DNA of 64,000 nt from Casp-actino8 sp964513215 (GCA_964513215.1 CAZELU010000005.1:14881-78880), one strand, 5' to 3'; positions 34,162-42,394 are shown, numbered from the stretch's first letter. Made by a program: numbers and translations. The notes: generated from the letters alone by a model not told the origin.

Positions 34162-34948
34162 ACGGCGCGAAGTTCGGTGGGCGCTTGTCGAGGTACGACT
34201 GCACACCTTCTTGGAAGTCGGCCCGCTTCAACGACGCGTCCATGAGTGGCAGAGAGCGTGACGTCGCCTCGTCGGCCGACACCGCGTGATCGCCGTAGAC
34301 CTGCTTCTTCATGACCGCCCAGCTGGTGGGGCTGCAGTTCTGAGCCAGATCGGACGCGTAGGCGAGAGTGTGGCTCATGAGTTGATCGGGGGCGACCACC
34401 GCGTTGACGAAACCCATCTCACCGGCTTCGTCGGATGTGAACACGCGACCCGACAGGAGCAGATCGAGTGCCCGCGGCAGTCCGACCAATCGCGGCAACG
34501 CCCATGATGCTCCGTACTCGGCGATGAGCCCGCGACGACTGAACGCGGTGGTGAACTTGGCACCCGATGCCGCGAAGCGGATGTCGCAGAACATCGCGAG
34601 CACGAGACCGACACCGGCGGCGGCACCATTGATGGCTGCGATCACCGGCTTGGGGTAGTCGATCAATTCGCTGTAACGACGTGAACCGACCGCCGCACCC
34701 GATCCGCCACCCGGATTGGCGCGAATCTGATTGAGCGCGTCCATGTCAGCGCCCGGACAGAAACCGCGTCCGGCACCCGTGATGACGACGACGCGAATGT
34801 CGTCACGATCGCGGGCTTCGTCGATCCGCGCCCAGAACCTCTCGGCGATCCGGCCGCTCCAGGCATTGAGTCGTTCGGGGTTGTTGAGCGTGATGACGCC
34901 CACGCCGGCAACGGGAACGTCGAGAAGTGCGAAGTCGTGATCGGTCAT
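34151..34948 (-). CDS. enoyl-CoA hydratase/isomerase family protein
   Basis: The 265-residue crotonase-fold protein has GVITLNNPERLNAWS, the oxyanion loop GFCPGADMDAL and AAINGAAAGVGLVLAMFCD. The first glutamate position is Val (GVGLVLA) and the second is in AFSRRGLIAEYG, where a downstream Glu (AEYG) may serve instead, as in some isomerase and PaaG-like members. Its start overlaps the lgt stop by four bases, so it is cotranscribed after lgt, an unrelated pairing. It is probably an acyl-CoA isomerase or hydratase. Confidence 0.85.
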   Translation of the reverse strand: MTDHDFALLDVPVAGVGVITLNNPERLNAWSGRIAERFWARIDEARDRDDIRVVVITGAGRGFCPGADMDALNQIRANPGGGSGAAVGSRRYSELIDYPKPVIAAINGAAAGVGLVLAMFCDIRFAASGAKFTTAFSRRGLIAEYGASWALPRLVGLPRALDLLLSGRVFTSDEAGEMGFVNAVVAPDQLMSHTLAYASDLAQNCSPTSWAVMKKQVYGDHAVSADEATSRSLPLMDASLKRADFQEGVQSYLDKRPPNFAPFSS

Positions 34949-35799
34949 GGGGCCGACGGTACTTCACCGTCGGCCACTGCCGTCGGGGCGGGCCGCAACC
35001 GAGCCCACACTAGATACGCCACCCCGCCCACGATCAGCACGATCGACATCCACTGATTGAGGCGGAGTCCGCCGCCCTCCTTGGTCGGGTCGATACGCAG
35101 TCCTTCGATCCAGAAGCGCCCGATTCCGTACCCGATCACGTAACACGCGAGCAGTCGAGCCGGCCGCGATGCCAACATGCGCCGCCCCAGGAACACGAGA
35201 ACCACCGCGAGCGCGACGTTCCACAACGACTCGTACAAGAAGGTCGGGTGAAAGAGCGTGCCTGGCGCGTAACCAGCCGAGGCGACCTTGTCGGCGTCGA
35301 TCTCGAGTCCCCACGGCAGGTCGGTGGGTCGTCCGAACAACTCTTGGTTGAACCAGTTGCCCCAACGACCGATCGACTGCGCAATGGCGAGCGTGGGCGC
35401 CACCGCCCACAGGGCGAGCGGTACCGAGACGCCGTTCTTCTTGAAGTACCACACACCCACGATGGTGCCGAGAAGAATGCCGCCCGGAATTCCGAGGCCA
35501 CCTTCCCAGATCTTGATGATGTCGCCGGGCGAGTCGGAGAATCGCTGCCAGTCGGTGGCCACGTGATACAGCCGCGCGCCGATCACACCAGCCGGCACCG
35601 CCCACAACGCCATTCCGGATGCGAGATCGGCGTCTCCGATACCGGCGACCTGGAAGCGACGGCCGGCCCACCGCACCGCGACGATCACACCGATGGCGAT
35701 CATCAACCCGTACGCACGCAACTTGAGCGGGCCGATGTCGAGCGAACCGCTGCCCGGACTCGGGAGCGACGCGACGAGCGAATCGAGAACGGCGAGCAT
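34945..35799 (-). CDS. lgt: prolipoprotein diacylglyceryl transferase
   Basis: The 284-residue membrane protein has about seven helices and the Lgt signature GRWGNWFNQE, plus the HPTFLYESLWN segment with its catalytic-region histidine and an arginine-rich GRFWIEGLRID. It attaches diacylglycerol to the lipobox cysteine of preprolipoproteins, several of which are encoded in this window. The stop overlaps the crotonase start; the esterase gene lies 6 bases upstream in the same direction. The ATG is well placed before the first helix. Confidence 0.94.
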   Translation of the reverse strand: MLAVLDSLVASLPSPGSGSLDIGPLKLRAYGLMIAIGVIVAVRWAGRRFQVAGIGDADLASGMALWAVPAGVIGARLYHVATDWQRFSDSPGDIIKIWEGGLGIPGGILLGTIVGVWYFKKNGVSVPLALWAVAPTLAIAQSIGRWGNWFNQELFGRPTDLPWGLEIDADKVASAGYAPGTLFHPTFLYESLWNVALAVVLVFLGRRMLASRPARLLACYVIGYGIGRFWIEGLRIDPTKEGGGLRLNQWMSIVLIVGGVAYLVWARLRPAPTAVADGEVPSAP

Positions 35800-35805
35800 C
35801 GTCGT

Positions 35806-36582
35806 CTACGAAGCCGTGACCTTGGCGGCGAACGCCACGGCCGACTCGAAGATCAACTCTTTGTCGAAGTCCTGAGTCGCAACGTGATAGCTGCGATCGA
35901 GCAGGATGCGCTCGACCGGTCCGCCCCACTGTTCGGCCAACTGGTCGCTCTGCACCGGATCGACCACGTGATCGTTGCGCGACGTGATGAGCAGAAGAGG
36001 CACCGTGCAGTTGCCGTACTCCGGAACCATCGGCGTGATGCCGTCCCTCACGAGCGACACCAACGGTCGCAACGGAGTCTCGGGGTACGCGGTCTCGGTC
36101 ACGTTCGGATCGGCGATGTCGGACCCGATACCGGGGAACACCTCGGTGCCTTCGGCAATGAGGCCTTCGACCATGTCGACCATCTCTTGCGCCTGCGGTT
36201 GTGCGGCCGGGTTGACGCACACGATGCCACTGACCTCAGGATGATTGAGTGCGGTCCAGAGCGTGAGTGATCCACCCATCGACAGCCCAGCCACCACCAC
36301 CTTGTCGACGCGCTGCGCGAGGCGTTGATAGGCCGCCTCGACCTCACCCGACCAGTGCGACCAGCGAGTGGCGAGCATGTCGCTCACCGCAGTTCCGTGT
36401 CCGGGAAGCCGCGGCAATTCGACGTGATAGCCGGCGGCGGCGAACGCCTCGGCGACTCCGCGCATCGACGACGGGTTACCGGTGAATCCGTGAATGCACA
36501 GTGCTCCCACCGACTGTGTTCCGTGATGGCTCCAGGCCTCGGCGCCCGGGATCACCGGCGCGGTATCGATGTGTTGGGTCAT
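35806..36582 (-). CDS. alpha/beta hydrolase, Est30/monoacylglycerol-lipase type
   Basis: The 258-residue alpha/beta hydrolase has the nucleophile serine in GLSMGG, an oxyanion-type HGFTGNPSSM, the acid Asp in SRNDHVV and the catalytic His in SYHVATQDFD, all in family order. The pattern LPRLPGHGT is typical of Est30-like carboxylesterases and monoacylglycerol lipases. It probably cleaves short-chain or monoacylglycerol esters in the cytoplasm. It is the first gene of the esterase-lgt-crotonase run, and its start is divergent with the M48 gene. Confidence 0.85.
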   Translation of the reverse strand: MTQHIDTAPVIPGAEAWSHHGTQSVGALCIHGFTGNPSSMRGVAEAFAAAGYHVELPRLPGHGTAVSDMLATRWSHWSGEVEAAYQRLAQRVDKVVVAGLSMGGSLTLWTALNHPEVSGIVCVNPAAQPQAQEMVDMVEGLIAEGTEVFPGIGSDIADPNVTETAYPETPLRPLVSLVRDGITPMVPEYGNCTVPLLLITSRNDHVVDPVQSDQLAEQWGGPVERILLDRSYHVATQDFDKELIFESAVAFAAKVTAS

Positions 36583-36607
36583 GGCTCAGTTCTACCCCAC
36601 GAACGGC

Positions 36608-36613
36608 AAGACT
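36608..36613 (+). promoter_or_regulatory. possible -10 box for the M48 protease gene
   Basis: AAGACT ends 6 bases before ATG 36620. It fits the pattern at positions 2 and 6 only. Confidence 0.35.
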
Positions 36614-36619
36614 GACTCC

Positions 36620-37507
36620 ATGGCCGACCGGCGCGGAACACGGAATTTCGACCGCGCCGCTCTTCTCGCGGCCATTCCGTTGATCGCCGTCCTGCCGTTG
36701 TGGGCCGTTGCCATGGTTCCGTTCTGGCTGGCCCTGAACCTGGTGGTCGAGATTTCGTACTTCGCCGCGGCCGGCATCTACGTGGTGGCTGGTCTGGCTC
36801 TCTTCGTGCCGGTCGTACAACGGGTCGTCCTCACTCGACTAATCGGGGCCCGGCGCCCCACCGCCGAGGAGGCACCTCGCCTCCAACGCGCATTCAATGA
36901 AGTCGCGCAAGCACTTCACGTACGTGATCGCGGCTTCGCTCTGGGCGTGGTGGACGCCGACGCCGTGAACGCCTTCGCGTCGGGCGGACATCTGGTGGTG
37001 GTCACGTCGTACGCCGCGCGTCACCTCGATCACGACGCTCTGTGCGGAGTCATCGCACACGAGTTCTGCCATCACCTCGGTTCACACACGATCGCGCTCA
37101 CCATGCAGCAGTGGCTGATGCTCCCCGTCACCACACTCGCCCGACTCGGTGCATATCTGCGCAACGTCGCCCTCGCGGCATCCGACACATTCGCCCGCTC
37201 GTCCGGTCCGGCCCAGCGCGTGGGACGCGTGATCGCCGCGATCTTCAACGGACTGTCGTGGTTCTTCGAGATCGGCAGCGTGGCCAGCCATGCACTGAGC
37301 AACGTGGTGGGACGGTCGGCCGAGTTTCGGGCCGATCAGCGCGTGATCAGCATGGGGTACGGTCGACAGTTGGCTGATGCGTTGCGACGCACGACCACAC
37401 ATCACACCGAGCGACCGACACGGTGGTCGCGCCTCCTCGAGACACATCCGCCCGCCCGCACACGAATCGCCCGCATCGAAGGAACCCTGCGCCGTCGCCG
37501 CCGCTGA
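36620..37507 (+). CDS. M48 family membrane metalloprotease (HtpX-like)
   Basis: The 295-residue protein has two N-terminal membrane helices (LIAVLPLWAVAMVPFWL and ISYFAAAGIYVVAGLALFV) and the zinc motif HEFCHH with His147, Glu148 and His151; the third ligand is the Glu in SAEFRADQR. Two more hydrophobic stretches follow the catalytic site. M48 proteases degrade misfolded membrane proteins. ATG 36620 is preferred over the earlier ATG 36581, which would overlap the divergent esterase start. Length is typical. Confidence 0.85.
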   Translation: MADRRGTRNFDRAALLAAIPLIAVLPLWAVAMVPFWLALNLVVEISYFAAAGIYVVAGLALFVPVVQRVVLTRLIGARRPTAEEAPRLQRAFNEVAQALHVRDRGFALGVVDADAVNAFASGGHLVVVTSYAARHLDHDALCGVIAHEFCHHLGSHTIALTMQQWLMLPVTTLARLGAYLRNVALAASDTFARSSGPAQRVGRVIAAIFNGLSWFFEIGSVASHALSNVVGRSAEFRADQRVISMGYGRQLADALRRTTTHHTERPTRWSRLLETHPPARTRIARIEGTLRRRRR

Positions 37508-37536
37508 CACGACTGGTCCTCGGCCACCGACTGCGG

Positions 37537-38019
37537 TCACAGATCGTTGATCGCGCTCTCGACCTCACCCTCCTCGAGCGCGCCGATCTTCTTCCACACG
37601 GTGCGACCCGTTGCATCGACGATCACAGTCACGGGCACCGAAGGTGCGCCAATCGCCTCGAGGACTTCTCCGTCGACGTCGAGTGCCACCGGAAGGTCGA
37701 TCCCGAGTTCGGACAAGAACTGATCGACACGCTGAGGATCATCCCCGATGTTGACTGCCAACACGTCGACCCCGGAACCCGGATCAGCCGCCACGCGTTC
37801 GAGTTCGGGAAGCTCGCGCTTGCACGGCTGACACCAGACCGCCCAGAGCGAAACCACCAGAGGTTCGTCACCGATCGTTGCGCCAATCGTGGTGGCGCGA
37901 CCGTCACGGTCGAGCACCGGAACATCGGTCAATGACGTCGGGCCTGTTCCCCCACACCCGACGAGACAACAGGCGATCGCTGCCAACACGAAGCGAGACG
38001 AACGACCGAAACGACTCAT
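37537..38019 (-). CDS. TlpA/ResA-like thioredoxin lipoprotein
   Basis: The 160-residue protein has a lipoprotein signal with lipobox LVGC and a thioredoxin fold with Cys-X2-Cys in LWAVWCQPCKREL, followed by VPVTVIVDATG containing the cis-proline. Such lipid-anchored TlpA/ResA proteins reduce disulfides outside the membrane, for example in cytochrome c or SCO/CuA maturation. It is the last gene of the SCO1, PCu(A)C, cupredoxin run, starting 11 bases after the cupredoxin stop. It probably keeps the copper-binding cysteines of SCO1 or CuA reduced. The longer open frame upstream was rejected because the signal peptide starts here. Confidence 0.85.
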   Translation of the reverse strand: MSRFGRSSRFVLAAIACCLVGCGGTGPTSLTDVPVLDRDGRATTIGATIGDEPLVVSLWAVWCQPCKRELPELERVAADPGSGVDVLAVNIGDDPQRVDQFLSELGIDLPVALDVDGEVLEAIGAPSVPVTVIVDATGRTVWKKIGALEEGEVESAINDL

Positions 38020-38029
38020 CGAGAGACCG

Positions 38030-38425
38030 TCAGGTGACCGTGATCGTGGCTGTCTCGTGGTCACCCACGGTGCACACCCCGAAGAAGTAACCGGGCTCGG
38101 TGAAGGTCATTCGCTGTGTTTCGCCCGGCCGCACCGTGAAGGGCCCGTAAGTATGCACCTCGGCGTCGTCATTGATAACGACGATCGTGTCACCACGGGC
38201 GATGGTGTACTGCTCCGGAAGCAGGTCATCGGTGAGAAGTCCGCGTCGCATGAGATCAGCCGTGCCGGCCGGAATCTGAAACGTATGAACTGTGCCGTCC
38301 ACGACGGAAGTTGGCTCGTTGCTTCCACTGGCGGTAGCCAGGACGATCGCCAGCGCCGCGCCAATCGGCAACAGGAAGGCCAGAGTGGCCAACACGAACT
38401 TCAAGGCGCCGCGCTTCTCACTCAC
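38030..38425 (-). CDS. membrane-anchored cupredoxin-like protein
   Basis: The 131-residue protein has an N-terminal membrane helix (FVLATLAFLLPIGAALAIVL) and a single cupredoxin domain with three visible copper ligands: His in AEVHTYG, Cys in FGVCTVG and His in GDHE. The axial Met usual in blue copper proteins is replaced by a small or aliphatic residue, so copper geometry may differ. Its start overlaps the PCu(A)C stop by four bases. Lying in a copper-delivery operon, it probably accepts or passes copper at the outer membrane face. Confidence 0.82.
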   Translation of the reverse strand: MSEKRGALKFVLATLAFLLPIGAALAIVLATASGSNEPTSVVDGTVHTFQIPAGTADLMRRGLLTDDLLPEQYTIARGDTIVVINDDAEVHTYGPFTVRPGETQRMTFTEPGYFFGVCTVGDHETATITVT

Positions 38426-38985
38426 GGTGCTTCTTCACGCACTTCTGCGGTGACGGTGACATCGCCCGCTTTTTCGAAGGTGAGCACGATGTCGAAGTTC
38501 GAACCCAACTCGAGGGGTGCCGCGAGGTCGAGCAACATGACGTGATAGCCGCCGGGCATCAATTCGACCCGCGTTCCCGCCGCGATCTCCAAACGATCGA
38601 CTGGCCGCATCGTCATCTCGCCGCTCGTCGACATGTCGGTACCCATGGGCATGCCGGAATTCATGGTCATATCGGAACCGGCTGGCATCTCGCTCATCAC
38701 GGTCTCGTGGATCTCGGCCTTACCGGCTACCGAGACATCGACCGCGACACCCACCAGGGCATCGTCGGTCGATGTCTCGATGACCATGTAAGCCGCGCCG
38801 GCCGTGGCCATCATCGGAGAGTTTCGGGCCCACACATCGGAAACAGCGATGCCCGCCGTCGAGGTGTTCGTTGCGTCGGTCGACGAATCACCCTCGTCAC
38901 CGCAGGCGGCCAAAGTCGACACCACAGCGAGCGCTGCGAGTGCGCCGATGAGGTTTCGGTAACGACGTGTGATGAGGGTACGCAT
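38422..38985 (-). CDS. PCu(A)C copper chaperone lipoprotein with Met-rich insert
   Basis: The 187-residue lipoprotein (lipobox LAAC) carries the PCu(A)C domain, which delivers Cu(I) to the CuA site of cytochrome oxidase. The ligand pattern His-Glu ... Met ... His-X-Met is visible as EIHETVMSEM and YHVMLLD. Between the first His-Met part and the MRPVDRLEI core lies an unusual insert of about 25 residues with seven methionines (from SEMPAGSDMTMNSG onward). The family normally has only a few residues there. An AAGGAG Shine-Dalgarno sequence precedes the ATG. It follows SCO1 in the operon. Confidence 0.9.
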   Translation of the reverse strand: MRTLITRRYRNLIGALAALAVVSTLAACGDEGDSSTDATNTSTAGIAVSDVWARNSPMMATAGAAYMVIETSTDDALVGVAVDVSVAGKAEIHETVMSEMPAGSDMTMNSGMPMGTDMSTSGEMTMRPVDRLEIAAGTRVELMPGGYHVMLLDLAAPLELGSNFDIVLTFEKAGDVTVTAEVREEAP

Positions 38986-39025
38986 GAATGTCTCCTTGTT
39001 GATGTGTCTAACGTGTGACGTCGTC

Positions 39026-39649
39026 TCAGTTCATGTCGTCGAACAAGAACTCGAGATCGTTGGCCATGCCGTCCTTGCCATGACCGAATGGCCACTCGAC
39101 GACGACAAGACCCTGCTCGTCGACCACATACGCATTCGCGCTGTGGCCGACTTCGATCGTTCCGTCGGCGTTCTTCACAATCGTCGAGGATGCGAGAAAC
39201 GCGTCCTCGACTGCGACGAGTTCCGGTTCACTCACCGGACGCAACGCATTGAAACGATCGGTGAAACTGGAGAGGTAACCATTGAGAACCTCTGGCGTGT
39301 CGCGTTCCGGGTCGACGGTCACCATGGCCAGATCGACCCGTTCGGCATCGCTGCCCAACTCGCGTCGAGCCGCCCGTAGTTCGGCCAACGTGGTCGGGCA
39401 CAGGTCGGGACAGTTCGTGTAGCCGAAGTAGACCACCAGGAGGTGCCCCGGTCGCGCCCGAAAAGAGAACTGCTCGTCCTCACCCGAGTACAAGCCTGTG
39501 TCGGTCACGTCGGTCACCGCCACCGAACCAACGTCGAGCGGGTCATCACGGACGATTCCCTTCAGGGCGCCGGGTGAGCCCCCACCACAGGCGGCCAGGG
39601 AGACGACACCCACCAACGCCACCGAGCCGAGAAGAGACCGTCGAGCCAC
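39026..39649 (-). CDS. SCO1/SenC copper-insertion lipoprotein
   Basis: The 207-residue protein has a lipoprotein signal (LLGSVALVGVVSLAAC) and a SCO1 thioredoxin-like domain with the copper-binding Cys-X3-Cys in GYTNCPDLCP and the distal His in VGHSANAYVVD. SCO proteins bind copper for CuA assembly in cytochrome c oxidase. GTG 39649 is preferred to the TTG at 39733, because it gives a normal signal peptide and has a CAACCT hexamer 6 bases upstream. It is the first of four copper genes and is divergent from the sortase gene. Confidence 0.88.
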   Translation of the reverse strand: MARRSLLGSVALVGVVSLAACGGGSPGALKGIVRDDPLDVGSVAVTDVTDTGLYSGEDEQFSFRARPGHLLVVYFGYTNCPDLCPTTLAELRAARRELGSDAERVDLAMVTVDPERDTPEVLNGYLSSFTDRFNALRPVSEPELVAVEDAFLASSTIVKNADGTIEVGHSANAYVVDEQGLVVVEWPFGHGKDGMANDLEFLFDDMN

Positions 39650-39728
39650 GAGAACAGGTTGATGGACGGAAGCATTCGGTTCCCACGGACCAAAGTCCCT
39701 CCGATCACGGTCTTCGGGCCGAACCTGC

Positions 39729-39734
39729 GACAAT
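39729..39734 (+). promoter_or_regulatory. possible -10 box for the sortase gene
   Basis: GACAAT ends 7 bases before GTG 39742; it matches the pattern at positions 2 and 6. Confidence 0.4.
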
Positions 39735-39741
39735 TCGAGGT

Positions 39742-40410
39742 GTGCTTCGACGACCGGTGGCCCGGCCTCTTCTGACGCTGGCTACTCCGATTGCGCTCGT
39801 GGGCCTCATAGCCCCGCTGACCGCGGCCTGCGGGTCGGACGAATCAGCACCGGCACCCTCCACGACGTCACCGACCCCGTCGATACTCACGACGACGACC
39901 ACCTCGACGATCGCCACAACGACCACGACCGTGTGGACCGGCCCACCCACACTGGCCCCCGGTGCCACTCTGCCCACGCCGATCGCCCCACCCGGACCCG
40001 ACGAGGTCGACCCCGAGATCTTCATGGGCACCATGGAGATCCCGGCGTTGATGATGTCGTCACCCATCTACGAAGGGATCACCGACCCCACGTTCGATCG
40101 CGGCGTCGGCTGGTGGCCCGGTACGGCCCGACCGGGTGAACCCGGCAACGTCGTGCTGGGCGGTCACCGCACCAGCACCCCACGACCGTTCCGCTACCTC
40201 GAGAAACTCGTACCCGGTGACGAGATCGTCTTCACGGTCGACGGCGGCGAGTTCGTGTATCGCGTGACTCGAACCGAAGTCGTGACACCCGACGCGATGT
40301 GGATCGTCGACCAGACCCCGGCGGCTACCGCGACGCTCTTCGCCTGTCATCCGCCCGGCTCGATCAAAGAACGCATCGTCGTGTTCGCCGAGTTCGATCG
40401 TCGGGCCTAG
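39742..40410 (+). CDS. class E/F-like sortase with N-terminal lipobox
   Basis: The 222-residue protein ends in a sortase domain with the class E/F-type catalytic segment TLFACHPPGSIKERIVVFAEF (Cys, and the Arg about eight residues later), the histidine in VVLGGHRTST and the conserved GVGWWPGTARPGEPGN. Before it is an N-terminal hydrophobic segment ending in the lipobox-like LTAAC and a Thr-rich linker. Most sortases are held by a membrane helix, so this one may instead be lipid-anchored by Lgt. GTG 39742 follows the -10-like GACAAT. No LPXTG-type substrate is encoded in the window. Cysteine lipidation is inferred, not shown. Confidence 0.82.
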   Translation: MLRRPVARPLLTLATPIALVGLIAPLTAACGSDESAPAPSTTSPTPSILTTTTTSTIATTTTTVWTGPPTLAPGATLPTPIAPPGPDEVDPEIFMGTMEIPALMMSSPIYEGITDPTFDRGVGWWPGTARPGEPGNVVLGGHRTSTPRPFRYLEKLVPGDEIVFTVDGGEFVYRVTRTEVVTPDAMWIVDQTPAATATLFACHPPGSIKERIVVFAEFDRRA

Positions 40411-40413
40411 CGT
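40408..40413 (+). promoter_or_regulatory. -10 box for lnt
   Basis: TAGCGT overlaps the sortase stop and ends 9 bases before ATG 40423. Confidence 0.45.
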
Positions 40414-40422
40414 TCTCCTCTC

Positions 40423-41925
40423 ATGACTCGCGGCGACTCTTTCTCCCGACGTCGAGTCGGTTGGTCACTGGTGGCCGGTCTGCTCGTTGCCGCATCGATG
40501 CCGCCGTGGGGTTGGTGGCCTCTCGCATTCGTCGGTCTGGCGATGTTGTCGCGACTCGAACTCACCACTCCGCGTGCTCGAGATCGCTTCGTCGTCGCGA
40601 CAGTGGCGGGGCTCGGCTGGTTCGTCCCGGCACTGTCGTGGATGTGGTTCCTGACCGCACCGGGTTACCTCATCGCGGCTCTCATCTTCGCGGTGTTGCA
40701 CGGAGTCGCATCGGCTGCGGCCGGGTCGGTCGATCGCGACGTACGCGTCGTTGCTCTTCCCGCTGCCCACACGTTGGTCGAAGCGCTCCGTCTCTCTTTC
40801 CCGTTCGGCGGCGTCCCTCTCGCCACACTGGGTATCTCCCAAGTCGCCGGCCCACTCGACGACATCGCCCGCGTCGGCGGAGTCGTGTTGCTCACGTGGG
40901 TCACGTGGCAGATCGGTGCGTTGCTCGTGCGGCGTTCCGGATCGGGCCGCGCCTTCCGGGTGGCCCGCCGTGCCGCCGTACTGGCGGTGATCGCGATCTT
41001 CTTCGTGGCCATCAACGCCCCACGTGGATCCGACCTCGGCCGCACGATCGAGGTGGCCGCCGTTCAAGGTGGCGGCCCGCAGGGCACACGGGCCATCGAC
41101 ACCGATCCGCGCGACGTGGTCGAACGCCACCTGGCCGCCACTCAACTCCTGATCGACGAAGACCTCACGCCCGACCTGGTGGTGTGGCCCGAGAACGTGA
41201 TCGACGTGCCCGACTTCGAAACCAGCACCGAGCTCACGGAAGTCGCATCGTTCGCCACACGCCTCGACGCGCCATTCCTCGTGGGAATCACCGAAGACGT
41301 CGACGCCGAATCGTTCACCAACGCCCAGGTGGTGGTCGAGCCCTCCTCCCAACAAGTGGTCGATCGCTACGACAAGGTTCGTCGCGTTCCGTTCGGCGAG
41401 TACATGCCCCTACGCGGCTTGCTCGACAGTGTCGGTGCGCCGGTCGACCTCGTGCCGCGCGATGCCGTGGCCGGGACCGGTCCGGCAGTGCTCACGGCAC
41501 CGAACGTCGCGGGCGACGATCTTCGTGCGGCAGTCGTCATCTCGTGGGAGGTGTTCTTCGGCGGGCGCGCGCGCGAGGGCGTGAAGAACGGTGGCGAACT
41601 GATCATCAATCCCACTAACGGTTCGAGTTACACCTGGACCGTCCTGCAGACCCAACAGATCGCATCGTCGCGATTGCGAGCGATCGAAACCGGACGCTGG
41701 GTCGTGCAAGTGGCACCAACCGGTTTCAGTGCATTCGTGTCACCGAGCGGCCACGTGTACGACCGCACTGCGGTCAGTGAGCGCGCGGTGATCAATCGAG
41801 AGATTCCGCTGCGCACGGGCGACACGCTCTACACGTCGATCGGAGACGGCCCGTGGATCGCCGCGGTTGGAGCCGTGTTGTTGTCCGCCTGGGGCCGTCG
41901 CTTCAGAGTTCGATCACGACGGTGA
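40423..41925 (+). CDS. lnt: apolipoprotein N-acyltransferase homologue with Cys-to-Ser change
   Basis: The 500-residue protein has about six to eight N-terminal membrane helices (residues 10-200) and a periplasmic-type nitrilase domain (about 208-470). Lnt uses a Glu-Lys-Cys triad. Here Glu257 (WPEN) and Lys318 (YDKVRR) are present, but the nucleophile position reads Ser374 in VVISWEVFFGG, where E. coli Lnt has ICYE. The segment IINPTNGSSYT matches the downstream nitrilase loop. A serine makes thioester transfer unlikely, so the protein may work differently or be inactive. The codon at 41542-41544 is a clean TCG. It overlaps the convergent dtd gene by 23 bases. Confidence 0.87.
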   Translation: MTRGDSFSRRRVGWSLVAGLLVAASMPPWGWWPLAFVGLAMLSRLELTTPRARDRFVVATVAGLGWFVPALSWMWFLTAPGYLIAALIFAVLHGVASAAAGSVDRDVRVVALPAAHTLVEALRLSFPFGGVPLATLGISQVAGPLDDIARVGGVVLLTWVTWQIGALLVRRSGSGRAFRVARRAAVLAVIAIFFVAINAPRGSDLGRTIEVAAVQGGGPQGTRAIDTDPRDVVERHLAATQLLIDEDLTPDLVVWPENVIDVPDFETSTELTEVASFATRLDAPFLVGITEDVDAESFTNAQVVVEPSSQQVVDRYDKVRRVPFGEYMPLRGLLDSVGAPVDLVPRDAVAGTGPAVLTAPNVAGDDLRAAVVISWEVFFGGRAREGVKNGGELIINPTNGSSYTWTVLQTQQIASSRLRAIETGRWVVQVAPTGFSAFVSPSGHVYDRTAVSERAVINREIPLRTGDTLYTSIGDGPWIAAVGAVLLSAWGRRFRVRSRR

Positions 41926-42370
41926 CCGGACCGTCGTTCACGAGAGCGACTTTCATGTCGGTGCGGAACCGACCGGTCGCCACCGCCGCACCGAGTCGCT
42001 CGAGTTCGCTCACCACTCGCTGAACGAGGGGCTCGGCCACCTCCGGGCGGGCGGCCGCGATCCAACTCGGTCGGCGACCCGCGCTCGTGTCGCCGTAGAG
42101 CGTGAACTGACTGACTACCAACACCGCTCGCGTGGTGTCGGCGATCGACCGATTCATCACACCCTGTTCGTCGTCCATGACGCGCAAGTTCCAGATCTTC
42201 TCAGCCATCTTGGTCGCGATGCGTTCGTCGTCGGAGTGCGTGACTCCGATGAGCACCATCAGACCAGGACCGATCGAACCGACGCGTTCGGTCACCCCGT
42301 CGACCGTCGAGTCGACCCAGGCCGATTCGACTCGCTGAACGACTGCCCGCACGATGCGATCGTGCCACAT
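41903..42370 (-). CDS. dtd: D-aminoacyl-tRNA deacylase
   Basis: The 155-residue protein matches DTD: RAVVQRVESAWV at the N-terminus, the catalytic-threonine region VVSQFTLYGDTSAGRRPSW and the Gly-cisPro motif NDGPVTVVIEL at the C-terminus. It removes D-amino acids (and glycine) mischarged on tRNA. ATG 42370 is chosen because AGGA lies 6-9 bases upstream; a GTG at 42349 would give the shorter, more usual N-terminus. The 3' end overlaps lnt by 23 bases in convergent orientation, and its start is 24 bases from the divergent epimerase start. Confidence 0.92.
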   Translation of the reverse strand: MWHDRIVRAVVQRVESAWVDSTVDGVTERVGSIGPGLMVLIGVTHSDDERIATKMAEKIWNLRVMDDEQGVMNRSIADTTRAVLVVSQFTLYGDTSAGRRPSWIAAARPEVAEPLVQRVVSELERLGAAVATGRFRTDMKVALVNDGPVTVVIEL

Positions 42371-42394
42371 CGCTGATCCTGCCAAGATGATCGA

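Noticed and set aside
39574..39741. A longer N-terminus for the sortase gene (frame open from 39574)
   Set aside because: The extension overlaps the divergent SCO1 gene and reads as low-complexity; GTG 39742 follows a -10-like hexamer and gives a clean signal sequence.
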